Positions 20,400 through 33,359 of a stretch of 64,000 nt of DNA are shown one piece after another. The first letter of the stretch is position 1. The number at the start of each line of letters is the position of its first letter. Under the pieces are notes generated by a model. That model had not been told where the DNA came from, did not search any database, and saw nothing but the letters and a program-made list of their open reading frames with translations. Source of the stretch: Eopsaltria australis (lineage: Eukaryota > Chordata > Aves > Passeriformes > Petroicidae); the NCBI GenBank assembly GCA_034509425.1, contig JAVTVJ010000040.1, forward strand, positions 6,373,001 through 6,437,000, in the 5' to 3' direction. Both the position numbers and the translations under genes were made by a program.

Positions 20400-20410
20400 T
20401 TCTTCTTCTT
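20331..20410. repeat. TTTC tetranucleotide microsatellite, about 18 units
   Basis: Near-perfect CTTT repeats from 20331 to about 20402, tapering into CTT. Long and pure, so probably polymorphic. On the other strand it is a purine GAAA tract. Confidence 0.97.
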
Positions 20411-20439
20411 TTCGAATTTTCGAATTGTAGTTGACAAGT

Positions 20440-20920
20440 TTTATTTAAAAAAGCATTTTACAAGCCACCACTTAATGCATTATTCACATTTTTTAAAAAA
20501 TGCTTGAGAGAAATCACGTTAATGAAGAGAACATTTGTAGTAATTTGGTGATAATTATCAGAATCACCAAATATTCGCAAAGGCTTTAACATTACGTGTT
20601 GGAAGAAAAGCAAAACACATTACTTTAATAGTCTGATATGCAAACTATGGACCATTCAATTACATGGCTTAATAATGCATACATGATGTGATCTTGTTAT
20701 TGGGATAGGAAGGGCTGCAGTAATTCACTCCAAAGACCAAGTGTGCTCTTACATTCAGTAAAATCCATTGCCATGGATCAGGGGGCCCTGCCAAACTACA
20801 TTTAAGAGAATAAAAATTAATGACTGAGAATTTGAGCGTTAAATTAACATTAATTATATGACCTGCCTGCTGGAAAGATTAAATTTCTTACGCCCTAATT
20901 AGATAACGTCTCCTCATACA
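20440..20920. promoter_or_regulatory. Strong candidate conserved enhancer upstream of POU3F2
   Basis: About 480 bp of repeat-free AT-rich sequence dense in developmental motifs: TTAATGCATTATTCAC, GGTGATAATTATCA, TCACCAAATATTC, ATATGCAAAC, CTTAATAATGCATACATG, TTAAATTAACATTAATTA and CCTAATTAGATAACG. It ends abruptly at the next CpG island (20950). Of all stretches here it looks most like a deeply conserved vertebrate element; no alignment was possible. Confidence 0.5.
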
Positions 20921-20949
20921 TCAAACAATTTCCATTTCCAGATTTCAGG

Positions 20950-21700
20950 ATTAAAATGCAGGCTGGGGAGACCGGACTTGTTCGGTCGCCGGCACCCGGC
21001 GGCCTCACAGGGAGCTCCCGGCCCCGTCCCGCTCTTCCCGAAGCCCGGGGACTCACCGCGGGCTGGGATCTGGGCCGAGGAGCAGCTCTGGGTCAGCCCT
21101 TCTTTAACTTGAATTTCCCTCACCCACCGCCCCGGATGTGGTGGCGAGGCGAGGCCGGGCGGGGCGGGGGAGCGCCGAGGGTGCGCGGATGCGGAGGGAG
21201 ACGCGGGAGCCGTCCGGGGATGCTCTGAACAGCGGCCCGGGCACCCACGCTGCCCCAGGGGCTGCCCCTGTCGGCCGCCCCGTGGGGTAAGGACAGAGAC
21301 ACGAGGCTATCTTCCCACCTCATGAGTGCAACTAATTTGAGTTTAATTGCTTCTCTCAAGAATAAAACCTCAGCGGTTCTCCCTCCCTCCCCCAGGCAGA
21401 CACACGGGATCCTGCCTTTTTCTTCCCGTAAGAAACCCCCTCTCCCCTACTCCTTCACCCCTCCAGCCCCGCGGTCACCCACGCATAACCCACGGGTCAC
21501 GGTCACCCCCGGCAGCAGCCTGCTGCTTGCGCTCGCCCGCGGCCCCGTCCCCTCCCCGCTCCCCCGCCTCCTTTCCCATCCCGACGGCGCCCGGGCCACG
21601 GAGCGGACACGGGCGTGTGTGGCGGGGCCGTGCCACAGCCGGGGCCAAGCAGCTCGGTTTCAGGGCTTCGGGTTTCAGGGTTTTAACCTCGACTTCTGCA
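20950..21700. other. CpG island, no supported gene
   Basis: GC-rich block with opposed chance frames (20956-21228, 21322-21906 plus; 21120-21359 minus). It is the last island on the right; beyond it the sequence is AT-rich for 42 kb. Confidence 0.6.
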
Positions 21701-21717
21701 GGGGAAAAATAAATTGG

Positions 21718-21735
21718 AAAAAAAAAAAAAAAAAG
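21718..21735. repeat. A-rich tract
   Basis: Short run of A at the right edge of the CpG island. Confidence 0.85.
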
Positions 21736-21899
21736 GAGCGGCAGGAGCTTGTGGCAGGAGGGGATGCATGGGTGCTCACCCGAGGGACGGAGGATGCCGG
21801 GGGCAGGCGACCCCGTCGGCTCCGTCCTCCCGGCAGCATCCTCGGCCTGGTGGTGGGATGCTGGTTGTGCCCAGATGGTTCTTCGTTGTGTCTGCCTTT

Positions 21900-24800
21900 G
21901 TTCTGAGCCTCCAGGAAAGCTCCCGAAGAAAAGTTCCAGAAAGACAGACTAAGACAAACGTTACTACCCAGAGGCTGTTTTGGGAGAGCAACGGTGGAGC
22001 AGAGCTGAAGTGGCCTTTGGCAGCCCCATGGTTAAATGCCAAAGTCATAGCAACCCCTCCCCACCTCGAAAAACTGTGAGGAAGAGGAATCATAACATCG
22101 TAAAATGTTTCCTTGTTCTCACTTCATTCTATAGTACCAGATAATTGCTTTTTCAACTCAATTGAAACTCAGTTTCTGTTATTGCAGTGTTACTGCTCCT
22201 CTGTGAGCTTCAGCATTTGTCAAAAACATCCATTTCTTGTCTGTTACTGTCTCTAGCCCACTTTCTGGGCTGGATTGATAACTATTTATGTTTAACGCTA
22301 TGTTAAGTAACAGCTTCCAGAAATGGAGTAGGTGAGGAGGCTGTGGAGGAGATAAGAGTAAATGGTCTTGTTCTTCAGCCCTGATCTCCAGAACCACCTT
22401 TCCTTCAGGTCTGAAGCCTTGGCCATGTAGTCAGACCAATGCTAAAAACAAATCATTATTTCCCAGGGAGTTAATCTTTCCAGTAAATACCAAATACCTT
22501 TTATTTAAAATTTAATGGCAGATACGGTTGGATAGACGGGACCAGAGGCACCGAGGGCAGTAAAAGATAGTTTGTAGCACACAAGCAGTCTGCACACTTG
22601 AACAGCATCTTCAGCAACATATCCACGCTCCAGTAACAAGAACCTCCACCAGAAACAGTTGGAAAGCACACGTAACAGAAGCAGATCCAGAAACCACACA
22701 AAAGATTATTGTGGCAAGCAGCTAAAAAAGTAGCAGCCTGCAGAGCTCCTACTGTGCGCCACTCCTTCCAGCTTTAGAACAACCGATTCTGTAGGAACTT
22801 ACTTTCTGCCTCTGGTCAAGCTGATGTGTGTTCCTCCATATCCTCCTGCCAGCTCCAGTGTCAGAGCTGAAAAAAGTGTTGAAGAGGGCAGAAGTGACTG
22901 AGTGGTAGTGGTCTTCAACCAAAACACACCAACAATCCTCTGGTTACCAGGTTATCACAGTGGAAGTGCAATAGCTTATTTGTTACAACTATTTAATAAT
23001 TGGCCTAGAAGTTTCATATTGAGAGGAGGCTACAGCTGTCATAACTGTTTCTTCTCTGAGAATAAAGACATGGATGTGATGGGATGCCCCTTTCTCTTTG
23101 CTGCGGTGAGTGACGGCTCAAAGTTTAATTTTAAGTATTTGCAGTGCAACTTATTTTTTCACATTTGTGTAAATCCAGTGGTTTGAAGCAAGCTAAATCA
23201 CTCCCTTGCTTTGAGTGCAGGGTGGGCAGGGACCATGACTCAGGCTGTGCTACAGGTGACGTGACAGAGTTGCACTTCTGCCGCTATGCTTGGCTGTCTG
23301 GGGGTGCCGACACCGGTTGGAACAGCAGGGATTTCTCTGCTACTCCCACACACAGCCCATGAAAGGCAATCAGTCTTCACAGAGAACAGCTCAAATAATT
23401 CATGTACCATAATAATTGTATATTCCTGCTAAAGTGACACTGAACAGTCGATCCTTCAACAAAAAAGATTTGCCCATCAGCCTAGATGATTGCAAAAGTG
23501 TTACGTTTCTAAAAAAAAAAATCCCTAAACCGCCATGATGATATGCAAGTACAGAAAAATTAGTGATGATAACTGAGCCCAGAGCTCTGTGGCTGAAATG
23601 GGAGTCTCTCTGCACGTGAGCTGGGTGGCAGAAATGAGCCTGGATCCCCTCCCTTTGCCTGCTAGACCCTTCATACTGTGAAGACTGGGTTGTACATCTC
23701 CCCCCCTCCACTTTCTGCTACGCAAACATATGGTTGATGTCTCCTCAGTGGGGAGCCCCCAGCTGAGAGCGCACCTGTGGTATAGTCAACAGTAAACAGG
23801 ACTAAAGAGAGTTAACCTACTTATGCACACGGAGAGAGGTGAGTTTATCCACTTTTATTTACTGCTGCACTACCGGACTGCTCTTCAGCATAAATTGGTT
23901 CAAGGTGCCTTGTTTCAGCAGTCGTACAGAGAACTGGCTTCTTAGTTATTCTGTAACTCAAAGGTGTGCAAAATCACTGCCTAACTGGGAATAAAATTAT
24001 CATAAGCACAATTATGCCTGTGCTGAAAGGACAAGGTCAGAAGAGAGAATCCAGAATGTCAACAAGACTAGTTCATGATGGATTGTCCCAGACAAAGCTG
24101 TCTGATGTTATATACCACAAAAAGTTAAAAGATGATGTAATTTATATGTTAGACTCATTGTCAATTCACACCCAAACCCAAGGAATGGCAAAATCCATTG
24201 TCGTACTTTCAGCCATATGGCACATTTTGAGATGTGAGGTAAGGGTGGTTGGCAATACAGAATTTTTATCTTTGGCATGTCAGTAAAGCATTTTGTGAGC
24301 TGACAGTAGCTTCGGTGTTTGGCACCAGTAATCCTGGGGGACCCCGTGTCAGTGTGTTTTCCCTGCCATGGCTTCATGACAACTTGCTGTTGTCTCAAAA
24401 TAAAAGAGCTTCATGCAGCCAAAAGGGTCTCTGATTTAGTCCTTTTGCTCCAGAGTTTTGGCATCGCTGGTTCAAATCTTTTGGGATGGTGAACCATGGT
24501 TAGGCTGGACTACTCAAGGGCAATTTGATGATGTAGTGGCTTCTACCAGCTCTCACAAATTTCTTGCAGGGCTTCTTGTACTCCTCCCCCATTATTTCCT
24601 TTCTTCATTTTTCTTATAGTAATTGTTTATACTATTCGGATATATTTGTCCAGTAACAATCCAGATGAGCCTGGTCAACCTCCAGTGCTCATACATTATT
24701 TTGAAAGAGGTCCATAGCTCTCCATTCATGACTGCTGACAAAAAATAAATGCATTCATTAAAAAATCTGTCTGCTTTGCTTTTAAGGGTAGGAGATGAAG

Positions 24801-27800
24801 ACTTCACTCTTTTCTTTGCCTCCTATCTGAATGCATCCTGGTCATTAGAGGTGGGAATGGGAGAGTTGTCCCTTGTTATAGTTGTGTGATACTTCCAGTT
24901 AAAAAAATTTGGTCACAATGTTCTTAGATTGCATTAAGAAGGCCAAGATTTTCTATTGTCACACTGCACTTTGGAATCAGGACAAAAATTTTCATCTTGT
25001 AGATTTTAGTCTACAGTGGGGCAAAGAAAAAAGTCTAGGGAGTGGGGAGCAGATTGAGAGGGACTGGCTTCAGATGCAGTACATATCAAAACAGAACTAG
25101 CTCTTCCAGGCATGGCCGAGATCACCCAGCTTGATGCTACATGTCTGTAGGCATGCTGAAGATAGAAATTGGGGCCGTTTGGAAATTTCATGCCTTCACA
25201 TTCTAAGTGCGTGGTTGACAAAATGAGTATGAATGGTTGTTCCTCTTCTCTAGGAGTGTACAGTCCTGGACCTTTCATTGGACTGTATTTATCATCTTAG
25301 GTTAACCTGCAAAAGACAAAGCCATAGACACTGCTTCTTGATTTGAATGTAGTTTGTAGATAATGTATTACATCCAAAAAGAAGAAGGCACATGTGACAT
25401 ATAGGTCTGGTGTGATGTGGTAAAAGCAAAAATTAAACAGCTTAGGATACCCACAAGGCCTCTTCCCTCCCTTGTGTTAACTGAAGGTACAGAAAAGAGA
25501 CTAGCAATGCACTTCAGGCTAGACACCTAGAGGGGGACTGAAACTCAGGGTTGCAATTCCCAATTTTTTGATACCTGGCTTTCCAAGGGAATTCTCAGCC
25601 TGGAAGTGCACTCCAGGTTATCTCAATTGCAATCCTGATAAGCAGGCACCTTGAAAAGGGTGTGCTGGCTGGGCTGAGCCTGCTGATAGGAAATGTGAGC
25701 AAGGACAGTTTTTCATCTCTTACCAGGAATTGCTCTCTTCTCTTCCCTGGGTAGTTCTGGAGAGAAGGATGCAGGCAGCGAGGGTGAGGATAATGTTGCC
25801 TAAGTTCAGATGTCTGCAGTGCAGGGGCCATTGGCAGCCAAGGGGAGGCACAGCTCATCTGCTGTGCTTCTGTGTCTGCTCTGGGAGGAAGTGCAGTGCC
25901 TGGGGTAACTCGCTCAGATACAGCTGACTGTGCCACGGATGCTAAAGTAAAGCAAAATTAATGTGACACCCTAGCTAAAAAGCTAGGCATTTCCAGTGAT
26001 AAATAACAAGCTTTGAGGATGTAAATTTTGAGCATGTTTGTCTCCAGGGATGAATCAGTGTCCAGCCATGTGTATCTAGAAAGTTAAGCCAGTGGAGTTT
26101 TCCTTTGTATCTGGTGCTGTTGATGTAAAAGATCAGAGCTCCTATTTGCGTTTTTATTGGGTTTCTGCATTTGAATCAGGGTTGGTAGCAACCTTAGGCT
26201 GCACTTTCAAAAAGCTTGAATCAGAAAGTGAGTCCAGTTTTTTCTGAGTAATGTTTTTGAATTCAAGCGTCAGAGCAAAGTGACAGTTTTCTAGGGCTTC
26301 ATCTTCAGTGAGGCAGGAGGAAACTACCTCTCTTGCTATTAACTGGTTTGAATGGGATCTTGCAAAGTATCTACTGAAAAACAGCGTTCGTGTGCTTGGG
26401 ATAGTTAGAAGGGATTTTGATGTGTGGTAAATGAAGGAATATGTATGCATATACATAGGAATATTTGTCTCCCACACCTGAGATATTTTTCTCTATTAGT
26501 TATGGGTGAGATATATTTTCTACTTGACATTGTTGTCACTTCAGAGCATTTTTGGGCAATGGGTGTGTGAGGCATACTGATAAAAAACCCCCCAAAACCT
26601 TTTACAGCTAAATTAAGTGTTGGCATCCCTCTCAGGACTTAATTGCATTTTTTTTTCCTCCTTAAATCTCCTACTCTTGGATTTATGTAATTAAATGACA
26701 ATCTCAGCTCTTGTGAAAAATAATAAATATGATTTCTATACATCATGATTCTAGAGGGATGTTTTAAAAAGTGATTTGAAAGTACCCTGAATGTGCAGCA
26801 ACCAACAGAGAAATAAAATGAAAACCACATTTATTATTAGGAAAAATCTTGAAACTTTTAACCATACTTGTCATTTTTAAAGTTGACTTACGATTTAGAT
26901 TAGACATTACGAACAGCTTTCTAACTTTCAGTTGGAAAGCACAAGAATAGATTGCCTGGAGTGACAGTGGGAGGATTTTGAAAATAGATTGGACAAATGT
27001 CTGCTGGGAATGGTTTAGCTGCAGTCGATCCAGCCCAGTGCCAAAGGATGCACAAGTGACCTCTAATTCTGAGCTCAGCGCTGGCAGTGGCCCCTCTGCC
27101 GGCACTGGAGCCCGGCTGGGTTATGCCGAGGTGCCGTGGCTGGCAGGTGCAGGAGGACAGACCCTGTCCTTCCCAGGACATGTGTGGAGCTGGGGAGTGC
27201 CAGCGCTCACGGGAGGGCTGTCATGGCTGGGATTCACCTCTCGCCCCGCCCGACCTTTCTGCTTGACTTCTCTGAGCATATTTCTAGTTATAAGCAGTTC
27301 CTCTGGGCAGCCAGGAGCGAGGTAGGGAGTCACCTTCTCTGCAAATGTTATACATGAATAAACACCTTCCTAGGCTTACTTAACCCCAGTCCACTGTGTG
27401 TCTGGCTCCCTGCTGACACACCATTAGCATCTGAAGCATCTATATTTCCTGAATCGCAACAGAGATAACTTATCATTCTCCAGCTGCTTATCTCAGACCT
27501 GCCCTGTGGATCTGGTGGAAAGATTTCCCCATTAGCACATAACAACAGGTGCCTGATACTCACTTTGAAATGTTCCCCTTTTTAATAATAAGATGGTTTG
27601 GGATTCTTGCCTTCTACTTTTTGCATCTTTTTTTCATCTCTCTGCCCATGGAACCCAGTTTATTATAGGACTGCTGTCCCATATCTTGCTGACAGTGCTA
27701 TCAGTTCCACACAAACATGTCCCAGGAAGTTCTGGATATGTTAGCATCATCCTTGCATTGCAGTGGCCAAAGTCAGTGTGCCATTTAAAAAGGGGTCAGA

Positions 27801-30800
27801 TACATATTCAGGAAACTCTTCTGGAAGTTTCAGGAATATAGAAGTACAGGAACAAGCATCCACTTAAACGCCTTTCCCATGTCTGTTTTTTCTCTCAATA
27901 ACTCCCTGGGGTATCAAGTCAGCACATATAGTGCTATGCATAGGTTTACTTTCTGGGAAAAGGGTCAGCAGGGGCAGAAGTCCCCACAACACCCAGTGTG
28001 ATGGAGGGTGGGACTGTAGAGGGGCATGCCCAGGAGACATCCCTGCATAGTCCCTCTTCCATGGAGTTTCACCCCTCTTCCCAGGGCAGCCAAATGTGGA
28101 GACTCTGGAAGCAGCTTTTTCAGCAAGCTCTTCAGCATCCTTTCTTGTAAATGTAGTAGACAGGGGTGTGCTTCTTCTCCCCACTGTAGTCTGGGGTGCC
28201 AGGGAGCTCCTGGAGTGCTTGGGGCTGCACAGATGTGCTCATTGATGCAAAGTTCTCTATGGATCCTGGCCCCAAAAGGGTCTGACCCCTCTCAGGCATT
28301 GCTCATGTAAGCTGCTGCCTCAGCCATGGTCTCCTGCACTTTACTGGGACTTGTTTGGGTTGCTGCTGGTTTAGAATTTTTTCGGCTCTTTTTTACCATG
28401 GATTTAGGTAAGAAAATAGACATGATGCAAGGAAAGGAGAAGGTTGGGGCAAGAAGCTGAACTCTCTTCTTTCTGCACTGAGTACTGCTATCCCTAAATC
28501 ACTTTTTTTTTGTGATGCAGTGAAATCTTACCCAAAGCACTGGAAAGAAGCACATAACTAACCACAGAGTTGAGATTCATTGGCTGAAACTTTATCGAAA
28601 GAGATATGAGGAGCTTGATAGACACACTGGTGCTATCACCTATAGATATGTTCCTTGATGCTTTTCATCATGAAATTCTGCTTCCTTTTGCTTATATAGT
28701 TGTGCCATCTGTCTTGATTTGAGTGTTTCAGTGCTTGATGTTTTCATCCAGATCAAGATCCAGGAGACAAGTGAAAATATAAGCAGCCTATCTTTCATTT
28801 CAAAAGAAAAGCTTCTTGAGTTTGCAAAGTTGCAAAGTTTGCAAGGGGAGCCTTGCAAATGCCATGAGAAAGCTAAAGCACCTCAACGACAGTGTCTGCT
28901 TTTACTGGTATTTAAAAAAAAACAGCAAACAACTCATTTTTACAGCTAATCTATGAGGCTTTTTGTGCATGACCTGATTTGTACTTTCTTAATGCTCAGG
29001 ACTGGTAGTATTGTTTATAGCTCTGTCACATAAAAACTAAAGAGCTTTTTCTGGCTAGTCTCTGACTCAAGGCAAACTAACCTGGAAGCAGCCAGTTTCA
29101 CGGTTCCATGGTTTTGGAGGATGAAATTAAGGGAAACTGATACGTTTGAACATCCTAAAAAATTATTACTATTATTTCATTGTGAAAGTCCACCACATCA
29201 AGATTTGGTACAGAAGTGCAGAATTTTGCAGTGCCTTTAACAAAACTCTGCTATTTCTGACAATGTGAGTTTACAGTTGGTTGTTTATCCTGGGCCAGAC
29301 ACAGTCCTTGCAGGTTCTATGTACTTTTCACAGAGTTCAGCTTCTCCCTTCATCTGGTCATGACCAGGCTCTGGATGGAGAAAGAGAACCCAGGTGAGTA
29401 AGTTGAGGAAGGTCTTCCCTGCAACCCCTGCTTGTGATGACTTTATATTCCTGTGTTTCTGGGTAGGGGAATTGCCAGTAAGGGTTGATCTTATGTGTTT
29501 CATCTTATGGGAGGAGGCAGGAGTACTGAGAGGGGGAGAACTACCAGAAGTGTGGAAAGATGGTGGGAGAATGGGGGTTCAGACAAGGGAAAAGAGGAGG
29601 AAGGTGGAAGATCGGGATGAAATTAAGAGGATGAGGGAAACACCAGGGCCCAAAATAGGACAGAATATGACGCTGAAGGGGGATTGAGGGCAAGAGGCCA
29701 AAGGGTGTGTAGCTCCCCAAGGGATCCACAGCAGGATCCGAGAGTGCCACCTCTCTGCATTTGTGCTCTGACTTGCAATAGCAGGGGATGCAGTGGTCCT
29801 GAGCACGCTCCCATACAGCCATGCTCTAACACACCTCTGGTGAGCAGCACTTCAAACATAACAGCCTGTTACTGCCATTATTTCAAGCAACGAATGATGT
29901 CACAGACTTAATTATGAGTGGAGGACTTAATTCTCCTACCCAGTGATACATTTATTTTAAAACAAGTCATAAAGTTTTCCTCCTCCTGAACTCCATCTGT
30001 TTGAGGGGTATGAAGGTTGAATAATTGAGCCTTCAAAAGTTACAGAATGTCAGAATTAAGTTTCTTCTCTTGTGTATATAAATAAAAATGTGCTTGTGTG
30101 ATTACATATGTGGCCCCAGTTGACTAGGACTGGACATCCAAAGTGGAGTGACCTCTTGGGAGGAATTGATAAAATGACCAAATTATTTTAAAGTTTTAAT
30201 TCTATGTGGCAACGATAGAAAATAACTAGGCATTGTGTGAGTATTATTTTTATTCCAAAGCCCCCCTTATAATGTGGGTGGTACACTACTAGCCCTCACC
30301 AGGGTAGGAAATCTGACTTGTTATTTGCTGGAACACAAGCTCATAACACTCATTCTTCTGGCTGGAAGTAAAAAAACCCACCACTTTTTAATTTATTGGG
30401 GAGAATAAAGAACAGCTTTGAGCAATGAGTTATCCTCATCAGGTATCCCAAACTTCTGAAGTGTAGATGAGCCATGGACACTGGTTGATACAATATTGCT
30501 CACTGTTATGATAGCTGCTGCTCACCCTGACCTTCCTGGTCCTCCAAGACATGAGGTTGCTGGAATAGGATGGAGAAGTTTCTGATGGCCCAACTTGTCC
30601 ATGAGAATGGGCAAGAAGCAGCTGCAAGAGCCTCATAGCAGGGCCTTGGTTTGATGGTTGTTTGTCTCCTCCTTCTCAACCACTTTTCAAGCAAGCTCCA
30701 AAATAACAATTTGAGGTGGGCAGAGTGAATGTAACTCATGGGAACAGAGGTTTATTATTTTTCTGGACTTATAAGCTTAATAATTTCCAGTAAGGGTACA

Positions 30801-31550
30801 GCAAAGACCAAAGTCTTGGTTGCACACTGAATATTCAAAACTGTTCTGCAACCACTAATTTTTAAGTAGAGATGAGCCATTGCTGCACCGAGGAAAATTA
30901 GGTTTGTCAGTTCATTCACACTTTAAAAACAATCTTATAAATCTGCATTCTTGTCATCCTACCCATAGCTCCTCTGTCTCCAACTCTGCACAGCATAAGC
31001 CCCAGGTTACCTGGGTGCCTGCAGTACATGCAGAACACACTGTTCAATTTTAATGAAGAGCATTTCCAAAATTAATTACCTAGAAAAAATATTAAATGGC
31101 TATTCTGTAGAATATAGGAAGCAGAATTATTGCAGAGGAGTGAATGAAGGCTGCTGTGAATGTTGCTGCTGTGCTCTGGGGTACAGCCTCCACCTACCCT
31201 CCCCAGCCCCCTGAACGGAAATGTACTAGCAATGAGAGCTGATCTGCTCTCAAGGTTTAGGTGTGGGCCTGATTTCCAGCAGGTGGGTGATGCTGGTGAT
31301 CTGATGTGCCCTGAATTAAGCATGTCTTTAACGTGTTTTTCTTTTTTTTCCTTTCTGAATAGAGACTTCCAGTTCTGTTATACCGAGGCTGGCAGTGACT
31401 TCAATTAACTCTGGAAGTGACTGCAGGACCTGGACCACCCCAGATCTCTGGCCCCATGCTTCCTCTCAGGCTTTGCCAAACTGCTGCAAACAAGTTTATT
31501 ATATTTTGCCTGATGTTTTATATATCAGTTAGGGTGGGGATTCTATGTGT
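21900..31550. other. Gene desert, no gene or recognisable repeat
   Basis: Mixed AT-rich DNA. All frames are short (the longest is about 115 codons), lack domains and occur at similar rates on both strands. No CR1 terminal repeats, LTR ends or long terminal A tracts were recognised. Old, diverged elements cannot be excluded. Confidence 0.6.
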
Positions 31551-31558
31551 GAATCTAG

Positions 31559-31590
31559 AAAAAAAAAAAAAAAGAAAGGAAAGAAAGAAA
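31559..31590. repeat. A tract with GAAA continuation
   Basis: A run of about 16 A followed by GAAAGGAAAGAAAGAAA. Confidence 0.85.
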
Positions 31591-31773
31591 TGACAAGAAA
31601 AATTGAAAGCCATATGCTGACAGGTGCAGGTGGGCTTAGATAACAAGGATTATATTGCAAAATCTAACGTGAAGATGGGTTATATCTAGCCCTTGCCAAA
31701 ATTAAAAAAATGGTAATCAGATCAGCATGGTAGCCAGTCGAGTTTGACCTAAAGACTCATGGAATATAGTGCC

Positions 31774-31781
31774 ATTTGCAT
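31774..31781 (-). promoter_or_regulatory. Octamer site
   Basis: Exact ATTTGCAT on the plus strand, in otherwise unremarkable intergenic DNA. Confidence 0.2.
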
Positions 31782-32689
31782 CCCTCATCTGCAGTCTCAA
31801 AGAGTTTTTGCTTTTGTGTTTTTGTGTTTATACTTCTTTGATGACCATAAAAAAACATGAGAATGAGGAAGCAACCTTCTTTTTTTTCTACTGTGCATTT
31901 CATATGCATCTTTTTTTCCTAAGGTATCTTGGTGTCAGAAATCCCTTGCAATACACATGATCCAGGGATTTACTGTGATCCACAGTTTTACTAAATAACA
32001 GAGTATTTAGGAGACTGTATGTGCAGTAAATGGAACCTAAGTATTATATTATGTAGCAGAAGTTAAAAATAAGACAGTCTGTCTGCTTCTGGCTGTGGTG
32101 TTTGCCTTCCCAGAAAAATGCCTGGCTACCTTTGTGTCTGCCACACAGAGCACAGGGACCAGTGGCTGTCTGGACTGACTGGACTATTCTGGCTCCCTCT
32201 TCCCTGGCACCAGGCATGGCCACCAAGGACAGGGGTTTAGAAGGGCTTGGCTAATGTCTTGGGACAGATGTTTTAAAAGAATTTGACTTTAGTGTACATA
32301 TCTCACTTAGGGGCTGGATTTTCAGAAGAGTTTTGCTACTGGATTCTGGGCTGCTTGGAAATGCAGGTGTTTCCTTTGGGTTCCTATGCTGGAATAGACA
32401 GAGGCCTATGGAGAGCTGCAGTCCATGAAGTGATGTCTGTCCCGAGGGAACACTCCCAAAACAGCAATTCCAGCCAGGATGGGAGACACACGTGAATGGT
32501 GCTGTGTGTCCTGCTGGCTGAGCCTCCTTTGGGCACCACCCAGAAATGCCAGAAGTTGCCAGAAAGAAGCAGAGCACTCCAAATACATTTATGGTGGAAG
32601 AAGCTGAAGGTCACAGGACTTTTGCTGCTAAAAAGGTGAGGTTTCTTCTGATAAGGAGCCAACACTCATTACTGAAAGCTTTGAATAAA

Positions 32690-33350
32690 TGTTTGAAGCC
32701 TGGTATGACTGCAGCTACGAGCTAGTTCATCTGTCTACATACCATACTTGTGTTCATGTGTAAAATGATGAAAAAAGTGTGTTTGTAAGGATACTTGTAG
32801 GCTGTACAATGCTGAGCTGAAACTTTTATTACATTGATTCAAATCGTTTCTGCAGTTTATGTAAAGCAATCTTTCTGTATCGTGTGGAATTTGCATCCTG
32901 GGAATGATTGATACTCTGAGGGGGATGAAGCCGACTTCCCTACCACACAGGTGTGTGATGAATCCTGGTTTGAGGTGTGCTATTATTTACTGCCAAGGTT
33001 ATTTCATAAATTCAGTTTCACACTTCTAATTCAGACTTGTATGCTTTCTGTGAGGAGGGCTCTTATTAAGTCATCATTTCCTGAGCAAACTTAACCAAAC
33101 TAAAAGGCACCAGTAACAGATTTGTTTTATTCCGCTCCAGAAATGTGTGAAGTATTGTTTTATTATGCATTAAAAGTATGATTAGGTGTGATGGCATCTT
33201 TGGACCATGTCAGTGGACAAGTGCCACTTTACATTACTAGCTTTAAGCTGTGTGTGGATCACTTTTAGGTTTCTAGGTGATTTGTTGATGGGATTGCAAA
33301 CACTAACATACAAACTAGAAAGGGGAAAACCAAATAAGTAAGACTGCCAA
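32690..33350. promoter_or_regulatory. Possible distal conserved element with octamer
   Basis: Repeat-free stretch with an exact ATTTGCAT at 32889-32896 and TTATTATGCATTAAAAG near 33160. Texture only. Confidence 0.25.
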
Positions 33351-33359
33351 AGAGATTAG

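Noticed and set aside
22501..22701. Possible processed pseudogene on the minus strand
   Set aside because: Read in all frames; no resemblance to a known protein and no poly(A) or target-site duplication.
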